This document shows, piece by piece, positions 17,782 to 26,761 of a stretch of 64,000 nucleotides of DNA; the first letter of the stretch is position 1; every line of letters starts with the position of its first letter. Under the pieces are notes generated by a model. It searched no databases. It was not told the origin of the DNA and was given only the letters and a program-made list of their open reading frames with translations. Location of the stretch: positions 62,001 to 126,000 of the forward strand of contig NZ_JBLWZP010000004.1 in assembly GCF_048266365.1 (NCBI RefSeq). Direction: 5' to 3'. Both the position numbers and the translations under genes were made by a program. This DNA is from Galbibacter sp048266365. Its GTDB lineage: Bacteria; Bacteroidota; Bacteroidia; Flavobacteriales; Flavobacteriaceae.

Positions 17782-20425
17782 CCCCCAGGCATTGTTTAAT
17801 TGCCGTAGTGGATTTTTAGCTAAGTACAAACTAAATCTGCTATGGTTATTAGTGTCATTCTTTATGCTTAATGGTATGGCTCAAGAACTTAATGTTCAGC
17901 AATTAGCCTCGCTGCCTGGAATAGAAAAAGAAGGTAATTCTTTGGGGTACGCAGGGATGTATGGCGGCAAAGTAGGTGATCTCATACTAGCTATGGGAGG
18001 AGCAAATTTCCCGAATGCATTGCCCTGGGAAGGTGGAACTAAAGTATGGAGTGATCATATTCTAATACTTAAAGATCAAACATGGACCTTATCAAAAAAC
18101 ACCCTTCCATCAGCACTGGGATACGGCGCCTCTGTGTCCTTGGATAATGGCATTCTCTGTATTGGTGGAAATAACAGTGATGGTGTTTCTGCGCAGGTGT
18201 TTTTAGTGCAGCTAGATCCAAATGATCTACAGATTGAAATAAAACAGTATCCGCCTTTACCCATACCGCTTGCCAACCTTTCGGCTGTTAGGGACGGGGA
18301 GTTTATTTACGTAGTCGGCGGTGACGATAGCAAGAACAGCTCTTCTTCATTATATAGGCTTCATCTAAAGGAATTATCAACTTGGGAAAAGCTGGACGAT
18401 ATGCCGGGGCCGGCAAGAAGTTATCACGCTGCAGCGGTACAGGAAACAGGCTTTTCTAGGAAATTGTACGTTTTTTCAGGACGGAGTGTAGGTGCGATAA
18501 AACCAACACCTTTATTAGATACATATGTGGCTTATGATTTGAAAAGTCATGCTTGGGATAATCCCGTGACCATGGTTATTAAAGGAGAGCCAAAGGTGCT
18601 CATGGCTGCCAGCGCTTCAGCTGTCGGATCGATGAGCGTTTTGCTATACGGAGGGGATACAGGAGAAATGTTTACTAGACTCGAAAAGCTAAGCTTAGAA
18701 CTTGAACAAACAAAAGATAGTGCTCGGCATATAAAACTTCAAAAAGAAAAGGAACATCTCTTGACAAGCCATCAAGGTTTTTCAAATAACGTATATGCCT
18801 TTAATACCGTAACAGCACGCTGGAGTGTTTATGATACCATAGAAGATCTCCCAGTGACCGCGCTCTCATTTAAAGATGCAAATTCCATGTATTTAGTATC
18901 TGGAGAAATTCGTCCTGGAGTTCGAACTCCGGCGACTTATAAGATCCAGAGCAGGAAGGATGTTGAAGCCTTCGGTTTATTGAACTATACGGCTATGGGT
19001 ATTTACCTGTTAGTGCTCGTTATTATTGGTCTCTATTTTTCCAAAAAACAAAAATCAACAGAAGATTATTTTAGAGGAGGAGGAAGAATTCCATGGTGGG
19101 CATCTGGGTTGAGTGTGTTCGGAACCTTGCTGAGTGCCTTGACCTTTATGGCCATACCTGCAAAAGCCTTTTTAACGGATTGGTCGTACTTCTTTTTAAA
19201 TATTGCGGCCATTCTTATCACCCCTGTAATAGCCATTTATTTTATACCTTATTTCAATAGGCTTAAGATCAGTACAGCTTATGAGTTTTTGGAAATTAGA
19301 TTCAATTATACGGCTAGAGCATTAGGAAGCCTATCTTTTATGTTATTTCAAATCGGTCGAATCGGTATTATATTACTGCTACCTTCATTAGCCATTACCA
19401 TAGTTACCGGAATTCCAGTAGAGGCCAGCATTCTTTTTATGGGAGTGTTATGTGTTTTGTATACTACCTTTGGTGGTATTGAGGCCGTAATATGGACTGA
19501 TGTTTTACAGGTTGTTGTTTTAATGGGTGGAAGTATACTGGCCATATTTTGGATATTTTTCCAAGGAGATGTTTCAGTGGCTCAAGCCTACGATCTCGCT
19601 GTAGAAAACCAAAAATTCAATATTATAAATTGGGACTTTGATTTTACAAGCTCCACCATTTGGGTAGTGCTCCTAGGAGGATTAGCGTCCTCCCTAATTA
19701 CTCAAGGAACGGATCAGACCATTGTCCAACGCTATCTTACCAGTAGCAGTGTTAAAGACGCTAGAAAAACATTATATACCAATGCTGTCATGACACTTCC
19801 AGCGACCATTATCTTTTTTGGAATTGGAACTTTGTTATTTGTTTTTTATAGTCAAACGCCTGAGAAGTTACCGCCTCAGATTAACAATAACGATTCCATT
19901 TTTCCTTGGTATATCGTCCACGAATTGCCAGCAGGCGTTTCCGGTTTTTTAATCGCTGGATTATTCTCAGCTGCTATGTCCAGTATCAGTAGTAGTTTGA
20001 ATTCAATCTCTACGGCTTTTTGTAATGATTTTTATCAAAAAATCTATCCTAAGACCTCCGATCTAAAGTTACTTCGCATAGCCAGGATAACCACCCTTGT
20101 TATTGGCATAGCAGGAATACTGTTTGCCTTCTGGATGGCGAATTCCAATATTAAATCACTGTGGGATCAATTTTATGTGGTATTAGGACTAATCACAGGT
20201 GGGCTTGGTGGCATGTTCTTATTAGGCATCCTTACCAAAAGAGCAAACGCATACGGTGCCTTAATTGGGGTGCTGGTTAGCGTCTTGGTCACTTGGTATG
20301 TAAGCCAATACACTAATGTCAATTTCTTATTTTTATCAGTAGTTGGAATCGTCAGTTGTTATGTACCAGGGTATTTGTTTAGTTTTATTTTCCCTCAAGG
20401 CAAAGACAAGAAATTGATACGGTAG
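17771..20425 (+). CDS. kelch mutarotase (NanM-like) fused to a sodium:solute symporter
   Basis: An 884-residue two-part protein. A signal or anchor segment (about residues 18-38, LLWLLVSFFMLNGMAQ) is followed by a kelch-type propeller (about 40-395), with repeats such as GMYGGKVGDLILAMGGANFP, YVVGGD and ARSYHAAAVQ. This matches the cyclically permuted mutarotase family that includes the sialate mutarotase NanM. From about residue 402 to the end there is a full sodium:solute symporter with about 13 membrane helices (STEDYFRGGGRIPWWASGLSVFGTLLSALTF is the family signature region). The propeller would equilibrate anomers in the periplasm and pass the sugar to the symporter. A few related fusions occur in Bacteroidota and Planctomycetes as far as I recall. 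The ATG at 17771 overlaps nanA by 11 bp. Confidence 0.88.
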   Translation: MSNNPQALFNCRSGFLAKYKLNLLWLLVSFFMLNGMAQELNVQQLASLPGIEKEGNSLGYAGMYGGKVGDLILAMGGANFPNALPWEGGTKVWSDHILILKDQTWTLSKNTLPSALGYGASVSLDNGILCIGGNNSDGVSAQVFLVQLDPNDLQIEIKQYPPLPIPLANLSAVRDGEFIYVVGGDDSKNSSSSLYRLHLKELSTWEKLDDMPGPARSYHAAAVQETGFSRKLYVFSGRSVGAIKPTPLLDTYVAYDLKSHAWDNPVTMVIKGEPKVLMAASASAVGSMSVLLYGGDTGEMFTRLEKLSLELEQTKDSARHIKLQKEKEHLLTSHQGFSNNVYAFNTVTARWSVYDTIEDLPVTALSFKDANSMYLVSGEIRPGVRTPATYKIQSRKDVEAFGLLNYTAMGIYLLVLVIIGLYFSKKQKSTEDYFRGGGRIPWWASGLSVFGTLLSALTFMAIPAKAFLTDWSYFFLNIAAILITPVIAIYFIPYFNRLKISTAYEFLEIRFNYTARALGSLSFMLFQIGRIGIILLLPSLAITIVTGIPVEASILFMGVLCVLYTTFGGIEAVIWTDVLQVVVLMGGSILAIFWIFFQGDVSVAQAYDLAVENQKFNIINWDFDFTSSTIWVVLLGGLASSLITQGTDQTIVQRYLTSSSVKDARKTLYTNAVMTLPATIIFFGIGTLLFVFYSQTPEKLPPQINNNDSIFPWYIVHELPAGVSGFLIAGLFSAAMSSISSSLNSISTAFCNDFYQKIYPKTSDLKLLRIARITTLVIGIAGILFAFWMANSNIKSLWDQFYVVLGLITGGLGGMFLLGILTKRANAYGALIGVLVSVLVTWYVSQYTNVNFLFLSVVGIVSCYVPGYLFSFIFPQGKDKKLIR

Positions 20426-20535
20426 TGGAATGAGAAATAGAGCGCTATATTACAGTGCCCGAGACGCTTTTTTGAAGATATAAAAAAGTATAAATAATAG
20501 ATTAATAGTATTGCTAATCATATAAATTGAAAACA

Positions 20536-22188
20536 ATGGAACCTAGAAGAATACAGATGCTGTCGGTCATTCTTATTATTATGAGTTTTGCGTTTATCTC
20601 TTGTGAAAAGGAGATAAGTAATGTACAAGTTACCCAAACGCAGTTTGAATACCCTGTTTTAAAAACCAAACCTTATAATCATGTATTGTTATTGGAGATA
20701 AGGACCAAGGATTCACTAAAGCCCGTGGCACTGACTGAAGTTAATTTGGACTTTGGAAAAGCTACGAATTTAGACGATATTCAGAGTGTGGCGCTCTACT
20801 ATGTTGGGGCAAAAGAAGGTCCCATTAAAAAAGATAGTAAGCTGTTTGCTTCTTCAAAAGAGATCAAACCTAAGACGAAGTTAGAAGGAGATCTTGAACT
20901 TAGTGGTGCAAGTCATTTTTTCTGGGTTTCTGTACAACTAAACGATATGGCTGATATTACACATAGGCTAAGTGTTTCCTGTGAATCTATAGTAGCTGGC
21001 GCAGGGACTGTAGCGTTGACTCCACTTGAAAATCCTAGGAGCCTTCGAATGGGAGTGGCGGTCCGTAAGCATATGGATGATGGATTACATACCTTCAGAA
21101 TACCTGGACTTGTACAATCTAATAAGGGTACTCTGATCGCTTGTTATGACGTTAGAAGAGACACAGGTCGTGATCTTCAAGGGGACATAGATTTAGGCAT
21201 CAGTAGAAGCTTCGATGGCGGAAATACTTGGGAGCCGATGCAAATTGCAATGGACATGAAAGAATATGGTGGGCTACCAGAAAAATTCAATGGCGTCAGT
21301 GATGCTTGTTTACTGGTAGATCGTAATACAGGGGATATCTACTTAGCCGGACTGTGGATGCACGGGGTTATCAATAAAGAGGGCCAATGGGTTGAAGGAT
21401 TAACAGAAGATAGTGACAACTGGAATCACCAATGGAGAAATAAAGGATCGCAACCAGGGTTTGGATTAAAACAAACCAGCCAATTTCTGATCAGCAAAAG
21501 TACAGATGATGGCAAAACCTGGAGTGAGCCTGTGAATATCACCAAGATGTGTAAAAAAGAGAAGTGGTGGCTCTTTGCCCCAGCTCCTGGTAACGGTATT
21601 ACCATGCAGGATGGTACCTTAGTTTTCCCAACCCAGGGTAGGGATGAAAATGGGGAACCTTTTTCAAACATTACCTATAGTAAAGATGGGGGCAAAACCT
21701 GGATTACAAGTAATCCATCCTATACGAACACTACGGAATGTGCTGTAGTGGAGCTGGATCCTGGAGTACTTATGCTTAATATGAGAGATAATAGAAACAG
21801 GAAAGATAAAAGTGATACAAACGGAAGAGCGGTTTATGTGACTTCTGATTTAGGTAAGACCTGGCTTGAGCATTCATCTTCTCATAAGTTACTTCCAGAG
21901 CCCGTGTGTATGGCATCCTTATTTGAATTTAAAACGGAAGACTCTTCTTTGTTACTCTTTTCCAATCCTAACACCAAAGAAGGTCGTTATAATATCACCA
22001 TCAAGGCGAGTTTTGATAAAGGTTCTAGCTGGAATACCAATAATCAGCTGCTTCTGGACCAAGGAAGGGGTAGAGGCTATTCTAGCATCACCCAAGTAGA
22101 TGAATTTCACCTAGGAATTTTATATGAAAGCAGTCAGGCTGATATGACTTTTCAGAAAATACCTTTGTCAGATATTGTTAAACAGTAG
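20536..22188 (+). CDS. second exo-alpha-sialidase (GH33) with N-terminal beta domain
   Basis: A 550-residue lipoprotein sialidase. The ATG at 20536 is preferred to a TTG at 20527; the signal ends at FAFISC. Residues about 25-165 form an immunoglobulin-like domain of the kind that precedes the propeller in Bacteroides sialidases (BNR-associated N-terminal domain). The catalytic propeller follows with TFRIPGL (R188), Asp-boxes SFDGGNTW, STDDGKTW, SKDGGKTW and TSDLGKTW, the Glu in TTECAVVEL, arginine in LNMRDN and the tyrosine in RGYSSI. It differs from the first sialidase by the extra N-terminal domain, which suggests different substrates. It ends the locus, followed by a strong terminator. Confidence 0.92.
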   Translation: MEPRRIQMLSVILIIMSFAFISCEKEISNVQVTQTQFEYPVLKTKPYNHVLLLEIRTKDSLKPVALTEVNLDFGKATNLDDIQSVALYYVGAKEGPIKKDSKLFASSKEIKPKTKLEGDLELSGASHFFWVSVQLNDMADITHRLSVSCESIVAGAGTVALTPLENPRSLRMGVAVRKHMDDGLHTFRIPGLVQSNKGTLIACYDVRRDTGRDLQGDIDLGISRSFDGGNTWEPMQIAMDMKEYGGLPEKFNGVSDACLLVDRNTGDIYLAGLWMHGVINKEGQWVEGLTEDSDNWNHQWRNKGSQPGFGLKQTSQFLISKSTDDGKTWSEPVNITKMCKKEKWWLFAPAPGNGITMQDGTLVFPTQGRDENGEPFSNITYSKDGGKTWITSNPSYTNTTECAVVELDPGVLMLNMRDNRNRKDKSDTNGRAVYVTSDLGKTWLEHSSSHKLLPEPVCMASLFEFKTEDSSLLLFSNPNTKEGRYNITIKASFDKGSSWNTNNQLLLDQGRGRGYSSITQVDEFHLGILYESSQADMTFQKIPLSDIVKQ

Positions 22189-22203
22189 TACGACCTTATA
22201 ACC

Positions 22204-22245
22204 AATACAGCATGTTGGACTCCCTAGAGGCTGACATGCTGTATT
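22204..22245 (+). terminator. terminator of the sialic acid locus
   Basis: AATACAGCATGT (22204-22215) pairs perfectly with ACATGCTGTATT (22234-22245), a 12-bp stem, followed by CTTTATG. It lies 16 bp after the sialidase stop. Confidence 0.75.
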
Positions 22246-22318
22246 CTTTATGTCAACATTGTTTTAGCTCTTATTTTAATTTCCTTGATTAGTTAAACTA
22301 AATAACTGTATCAAAGAT

Positions 22319-22349
22319 TTTGTAGCCAAATTTGCTATGGCTATTTTTG
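22319..22349 (+). promoter_or_regulatory. consensus promoter of the HNH-HIT operon
   Basis: TTTG (22319-22322), a 19-base spacer and TATTTTTG (22342-22349) match the Bacteroidota sigma consensus at every specified position. The HNH start codon is 75 bp after the -10 box. Confidence 0.65.
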
Positions 22350-22423
22350 GATTGCAGCCAAAGTTTTAGAAATAGGAAAGGGCCTATTTTAAGGCGCGCT
22401 AATGATCCTTTTTGTCCACGACT

Positions 22424-23458
22424 ATGCATCTACCAAATCATCCTGAAATTTCGATTTCAAAATTGTCTTCTGTGTTTAAAAACACCAGTGCTACTTATAA
22501 GTTTTATTGGTTCTGGAGTATCTTAGAAGCGATTGAGGATGGTCAAAGTACCATCGACAAAAAAGAGATTTTTTCTAGAATGTTGGCTTTAGCCTGGTAC
22601 CCCGTAAACTACTTTCATCTTTCTTTTGGCAAGCAGGATTCAATACAAGATGCTATTCTAAAGGTTAGGGACATAGAAGGGTTTACTATTGATGATAAGC
22701 GAAGCTTTATCTTAGAAAGGCTCGTTAACTCAACCAATCCTGAAACGATACAATTGTTAACTCACTTTGATAAAAATGTTCCACATAAGTTTTTGAGTCC
22801 ATGGCTTGGTAGTAAATCTAAGTCTAAAATTTATGAACACTCTTTAGAGATTAAGAATAATGCGCCTTATTCTTTGTTTAAAGATCATATCGTGATCTCA
22901 GATAAATGGCTGCATTATTTTTACACGAACACCGCTGTTCTAAAAGCTTTCTGTTACTGGAACTTGGCTTTGTTTCTTCAGTTCCGAAATCCAAATGTTC
23001 CAGATATCCCAAACAAGATACACAGACCAATAGTAAGGGGCAGCTTAAATAACCATAAATCCAAATTCTGGGATCGTGTGATCGATGAAATTGGCAATGT
23101 CCATTGCATTTATACGGGGAACAAAATAATTAAGGGGAACTATGCGATTGAACATTTTATTCCTCATCAATTTGTAGCGCATGATCTCATGTGGAACCTC
23201 ATTCCAGCGGATATGACTTTTAACTCCATAAAAAGTGATAAGCTACCGCGTTTCGAGATTTACTTTGACTCCTTCTATAATTTTCAGAAAACTGGAATTG
23301 AAATCATCAAGCAAATAGCTCCTAAGAATCATTATTTGCAGGATTACTTACCTATTTTTCCTGATTTAGAGATTGACAAATACAAATTTGAAGAGCATAT
23401 TAAACCCATGCTCACCATAGCACACAATAACGGATTTCAATACTTAAATAAAGACTAA
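22424..23458 (+). CDS. HNH endonuclease-domain protein
   Basis: A 344-residue soluble protein. The ATG at 22424 is taken rather than a TTG at 22412. About 220 mostly helical residues (WFWSILEAIEDGQ, MLALAWYPVNYF, RDIEGFT) precede a C-terminal HNH domain. This reads HCIYTGNKI, then YAIEHFIPHQFVAHDLMWNLIP (H244 as the putative general base region), then FNSIKSDKLP with the closing Asn and Lys. The full HNH pattern is present, so it could cut DNA. It is followed at 2 bp by a HIT gene; such HNH-HIT pairs recur in bacteria, and in some genomes a helicase gene joins them, but none is seen here. Possibly a defence or repair gene; no direct evidence. Confidence 0.8.
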   Translation: MHLPNHPEISISKLSSVFKNTSATYKFYWFWSILEAIEDGQSTIDKKEIFSRMLALAWYPVNYFHLSFGKQDSIQDAILKVRDIEGFTIDDKRSFILERLVNSTNPETIQLLTHFDKNVPHKFLSPWLGSKSKSKIYEHSLEIKNNAPYSLFKDHIVISDKWLHYFYTNTAVLKAFCYWNLALFLQFRNPNVPDIPNKIHRPIVRGSLNNHKSKFWDRVIDEIGNVHCIYTGNKIIKGNYAIEHFIPHQFVAHDLMWNLIPADMTFNSIKSDKLPRFEIYFDSFYNFQKTGIEIIKQIAPKNHYLQDYLPIFPDLEIDKYKFEEHIKPMLTIAHNNGFQYLNKD

Positions 23459-23459
23459 A

Positions 23460-23825
23460 ATGAAAGACTTTTTAGAGATACCAGAATCTAGAATACTTTT
23501 TAGGTATGACTACTTTTTTATCGTTGTTGATTCCTATGCAGTTTAACCAGGACATCTTTTAATTATTTCTAATGAACTACGTAAAGATTACTTTGAACTC
23601 TCTGATATTGAGAAAGCCACTCTAGTATCTACAATCGATAAAGCCAAGTCGATTATCGAAAAGGAACATAAGCCAAATGGGTATAATATTGGAATGAACT
23701 GTGGAGAGACGGCAGGACAGACCATTTTCCATTTCCACTGTCATGTTATACCTAGGTACAAAGGGGATATGGAAAATCCAAGAGGGGGCGTAAGAGGAGT
23801 GATTCCAAGTAAAATGCGCTATTAA
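23460..23825 (+). pseudogene. HIT-family nucleotide hydrolase gene with one in-frame TAA
   Basis: Translating from the ATG at 23460 gives 28 residues, a TAA at 23544-23546, and then 92 more codons in the same frame to a TAA at 23823-23825. The product is otherwise a typical HIT protein: a start with FLEIPESRILFRYDYF, PGHLLIIS directly after the stop (the family has S or T-P-G-H there, so TCA to TAA is the likely change), and the intact triad motif FHFHCHVIPRY near the end. HIT proteins hydrolyse nucleotide conjugates. It starts 2 bp after the HNH gene. The rest of the frame is undamaged, so the inactivation is recent, or the base is a sequencing error. Confidence 0.75.
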
Positions 23826-24107
23826 ATCTACGGGGCTTTATAGCGCTGGTCGAATGCATTGTGCACTTTGTTCTAATATTACGAAAATATTAACTTACAA
23901 CCATATTATAATATTCTAAGAGTGATATTTTAAATTTCTTTTAACAGTGTGAAGTTTCATTATTACCTAACTTCGAATGTATCTGATCCAAAAGGAACAG
24001 GCACTGAAATAGCCTACAACTAAAAATTCACGAGGATTATACACCTAAACCAATACGTTACACGACTCAACTTATATCCCAAGAACCTCCCACGCTGGGG
24101 TGTTTTT

Positions 24108-24845
24108 ATGGCTATTCTTTCAACAACACTTGGCTACTGCCAAGAAGCTTCTGTGATTTCCGGGAGGATATATAGCCATGAAAAGGAATTGAAGGATATC
24201 AAGATTATCAATCTTAACAGAAATACATATTCCTATTCCGATGCGAATGGTCTATTTACAATAGGAGCCTAACTTAAGGATAGCATTAAGTTTACTTCTA
24301 TTTTTTATGGAGTAAAAGTTATAGTCGTTAAAAGGGAACATTTAAAATCTGCACTGGAGATAAGCTTAGTAGAAAAGGTAAATGAACTAGAAGAAGTTGT
24401 GCTTTCCAAAGAGTACATCGCCCCTGATTTTGATAAAAAGGCCTATACTTTAGACCTTCAAAAGCAAATCAATACAGATCGGAAAAAGAATCCTTTTAAA
24501 TATGGGACATTACCGACGGGCGGCGGAAACATTGCAAACCTCATAAGGCTTGTCGCTTGGCTTTTAAAAGACAAGGATAAGAATAAGGATGAAGAGCAGG
24601 TGAGGACGGTGGTTTTTGATGAATTAACCCATTTGTTTAAGAATGATACATTTTTTACTGAAGAGTTACTAATTCGTGACTTAAAAGTGCCTAAAGATCA
24701 AATAGAACTTTTCTTTATGTATTGCGAAGCACAAAGTATAAATTCTGAACTATTAGGGTCAGATCGCAAATTTGAACTGTTGGATCAACTCGTAATCCAT
24801 AGTGGAAGTTTTATGTCCAGGCTTAACGGCTCTAGTGAGGATTAA
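24108..24845 (+). pseudogene. carboxypeptidase-regulatory-like protein gene with one in-frame TAA
   Basis: From an ATG at 24108 the frame gives a signal peptide (MAILSTTLGYCQ) and the start of a CarboxypepD_reg-like domain (ISGRIYSHEKELKDIKIINL, SDANGLFTIGA). A TAA at 24270-24272 comes next, and then the frame continues uninterrupted (KDSIKFTSIFYGVKV, LEISLVEKVNELEEVVL) to a stop at 24843-24845. The open frame also extends upstream of the ATG to 24024, with a plausible longer signal (KNLPRWGVF). The domain order and 240-270 residue length match a common flavobacterial family of exported proteins of unknown role. A single substitution (for example CAA or AAA to TAA) explains the break. Confidence 0.65.
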
Positions 24846-24920
24846 TAGCTGCTGATAATTACGGAAGTCTTGGTGTTTCTAAAGTGACCATTAAAGGCAA
24901 CTAAAACTGGTTAAAAAACA

Positions 24921-24969
24921 AAGGACACATCCTGGGGCGCTGGTCTGACGGGTAGCGTGGTGTGTCCTT
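24921..24969 (-). terminator. hairpin, probable terminator of the CPBP operon
   Basis: AAGGACACA (24921-24929) pairs with TGTGTCCTT (24961-24969), with an inner CGCT/AGCG pair in the loop. On the minus strand it is followed by TTGTTTTTT, so it fits termination of the genes ending at 25084. Confidence 0.5.
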
Positions 24970-25083
24970 ATGTCGTGAAATGATTGTTTCACATTTCACC
25001 CCCAATAAATTGTCATAATTTTTTTTAGTTGTTTAACTATATTTTAATTTTAGATCCTGTTTGCTTAATGATAGTGTATTATC

Positions 25084-25335
25084 TCATCCTTTGTTTGGTT
25101 GCTTAAGGACTTGTTCCAAATCCAAATTCTTATTATAATCAACAATTTCATCCAGGCTCATTTTCTTCTCGTGTAACAAATAAGCAGGTGCTACTTTGTA
25201 TTTGATATAACTAACATCATCAATTTTAAAATGGTTGGAAAATAAAAAGCTGGGATATTTGAGGCATGCGATCCGTGATAGTGGTATAATCAGTTCTCCC
25301 AATAACCCTAAAGCAATTTTATAATTTATATGCAT
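25084..25335 (-). CDS. small hypothetical protein next to CPBP protease
   Basis: An 83-residue protein; the ATG at 25335 is taken rather than a TTG at 25341. It begins 6 bp after the stop of the CPBP gene and is surely co-transcribed. The N-terminal 30 residues (KIALGLLGELIIPLSRIACLKYP) are weakly hydrophobic and the C-terminal half is charged (EKKMSLDEIVDYNKNLDLEQVL). I do not recognise the family. Its position makes it a possible substrate, cofactor or immunity-like partner of the membrane protease, but this is only context. Confidence 0.6.
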   Translation of the reverse strand: MHINYKIALGLLGELIIPLSRIACLKYPSFLFSNHFKIDDVSYIKYKVAPAYLLHEKKMSLDEIVDYNKNLDLEQVLKQPNKG

Positions 25336-25341
25336 GTTCAA

Positions 25342-26205
25342 TTAGGTTAAATCCTTTTGGGTTATATTGTTTTGACTCTTTGCTTGAAAGTTCATATATC
25401 CAATAAGTAGTAGGAGTGCAATAACACAAAAAATCGAACCTTCAAAGCCAAAATCCCCTCCATTAATAAGGTTGTTCTCTGTCCTTCCGATGTTTACTAG
25501 TGAAAATGAGCTTTTACCACTTACACTGAACCCAAAGAGAGCTTGAAAGAAATTCCAACTAAAGTGCAAGGCAATTGAAAACCACAAGTTCTTTGTGAGT
25601 ATATAAGGTAGGCCTAAAACAATACCCGAAAGAAAGAGATTGATATAGGATATCCAGCCCATATGAGGATTGAAGGCATGCATTAAGGCAAATATCACCG
25701 AAGATATAATTAATGCGATTTCACCACGGTGTATTTTTAATAGATTTCTCAAGATATAGCCCCTACAAACAATTTCTTCTAATACGGCTACAATCATAAA
25801 TAGAATAATAGACAAGGCTAATTTTTCTGCATTAAATGCTATGTTCTCAAATGTAATCTGATTTAGTAGTAGGAGCGCCAGGAATCCAATTCCCATAATT
25901 ACTAATCCTGCTGCTATACCTAATCCGATATCTTTCATACGGTTTTCAAGGGATAAACCCAAGTGAGATAATGCCTCATTGTCAACAAACCTCATGAACA
26001 TAAATACAATAGAAAGCCCAGCTAAAAGGCCAAAAAAGTAAATGATGACTTCTTGCTTAATCGTTGTTACGATAGTAATATCTAGAGGATTCGCTCCAGC
26101 TACATAGTACCCAAATAGCTCAAACAGGCCTACAAAAATCACGAAGGCCACTGTGAATACAATGATTTTTAGCCAGATTTCAGATTTTGAGTGATTGCTT
26201 TCCAT
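25342..26205 (-). CDS. CPBP-family intramembrane glutamic protease
   Basis: A 287-residue membrane protein with about eight helices and the three conserved motifs of the Abi/CPBP (type II CAAX prenyl protease-like) family: EEIVCR (E143, E144, R148), FALMHAFNP (H176) and HFSWNFF (H214, N218). All catalytic residues are present. Such proteins cleave within the membrane; some give bacteriocin self-immunity, others act in regulation. The small downstream gene may be related to its substrate. Confidence 0.88.
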   Translation of the reverse strand: MESNHSKSEIWLKIIVFTVAFVIFVGLFELFGYYVAGANPLDITIVTTIKQEVIIYFFGLLAGLSIVFMFMRFVDNEALSHLGLSLENRMKDIGLGIAAGLVIMGIGFLALLLLNQITFENIAFNAEKLALSIILFMIVAVLEEIVCRGYILRNLLKIHRGEIALIISSVIFALMHAFNPHMGWISYINLFLSGIVLGLPYILTKNLWFSIALHFSWNFFQALFGFSVSGKSSFSLVNIGRTENNLINGGDFGFEGSIFCVIALLLLIGYMNFQAKSQNNITQKDLT

Positions 26206-26761
26206 AACAGGGTAATTTTATTATTTAAGCTGTTGTTAGTAGGTTGATTACTTATTTTAAAATTGTATCATTTGCTCCAAAAGGAGGATTATTATGTCTA
26301 GCAAAACTCTAATTAGCATTTGGTTGGTTAATGGGTTATATATTGGTATTTCTTTAAGACGTTTATTAGCTTAAAATTGGTTTTTCTACAGCTATTCTCG
26401 ATAACTCAACTTTAGCTATTTTCGTTGCTATGTCAAAAGTGTAACAAATCATCGGAATAGACAATTACTCTATACGACGGTTTATAAATTGGCCCGATGA
26501 TTTATAAATTACCGGTAGTTTTGTCCAAATTCTAGGTAAAAATCCAATGATGGTTTAGTAGATTATGTGACCTGCATTAAAAAAGTGAAAACTTGTTAAG
26601 AATTAAGGTGGTTTAAAAATTACAAAAGTAAATGATACCTCTACAGGTGGTGATTCCAAATACTACACGTAGAAATTATCTGCTCTTTTTTTATTTTTTT
26701 GGAGTAGTTTAATTAAAAAAATTGAATCTTTGCTACTAGAATTACTGCCGTGAATCAAATT
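26206..26761. other. intergenic region between divergent genes, with a small ORF
   Basis: The 556 bp hold one candidate small ORF (26293-26415). They also hold a dyad around 26476-26516, in which CGGT and ACCG enclose TTATAAAT and ATTTATAA. No consensus promoter was found for either flanking gene; AATCTTTG near 26730 is a one-mismatch -10 for the plus-strand regulator. Confidence 0.45.
26293..26415 (+). CDS. possible 40-residue hydrophobic peptide with a strong ribosome binding site
   Basis: ATG at 26293 is preceded at 6 bp by AGGAGG (26281-26286), a full Shine-Dalgarno match that is rare in Bacteroidota. The 40 codons give a mostly hydrophobic product (SKTLISIWLVNGLYYWYFF, then LVFLQLFSITQL) that could form one or two membrane segments. 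AT-rich DNA gives such products by chance, so this is a candidate only. Confidence 0.25.

Noticed and set aside
23544..24272. Programmed recoding of the two in-frame TAA codons
   Set aside because: Known stop recoding to selenocysteine or pyrrolysine uses TGA or TAG, and no structure or supporting gene was seen.
24842..24904. Frame reading IAADNYGSLGVSKVTIKGN after the broken gene
   Set aside because: Only about 20 codons, out of frame with the gene before it and without a start; may be debris of another gene but cannot be supported.
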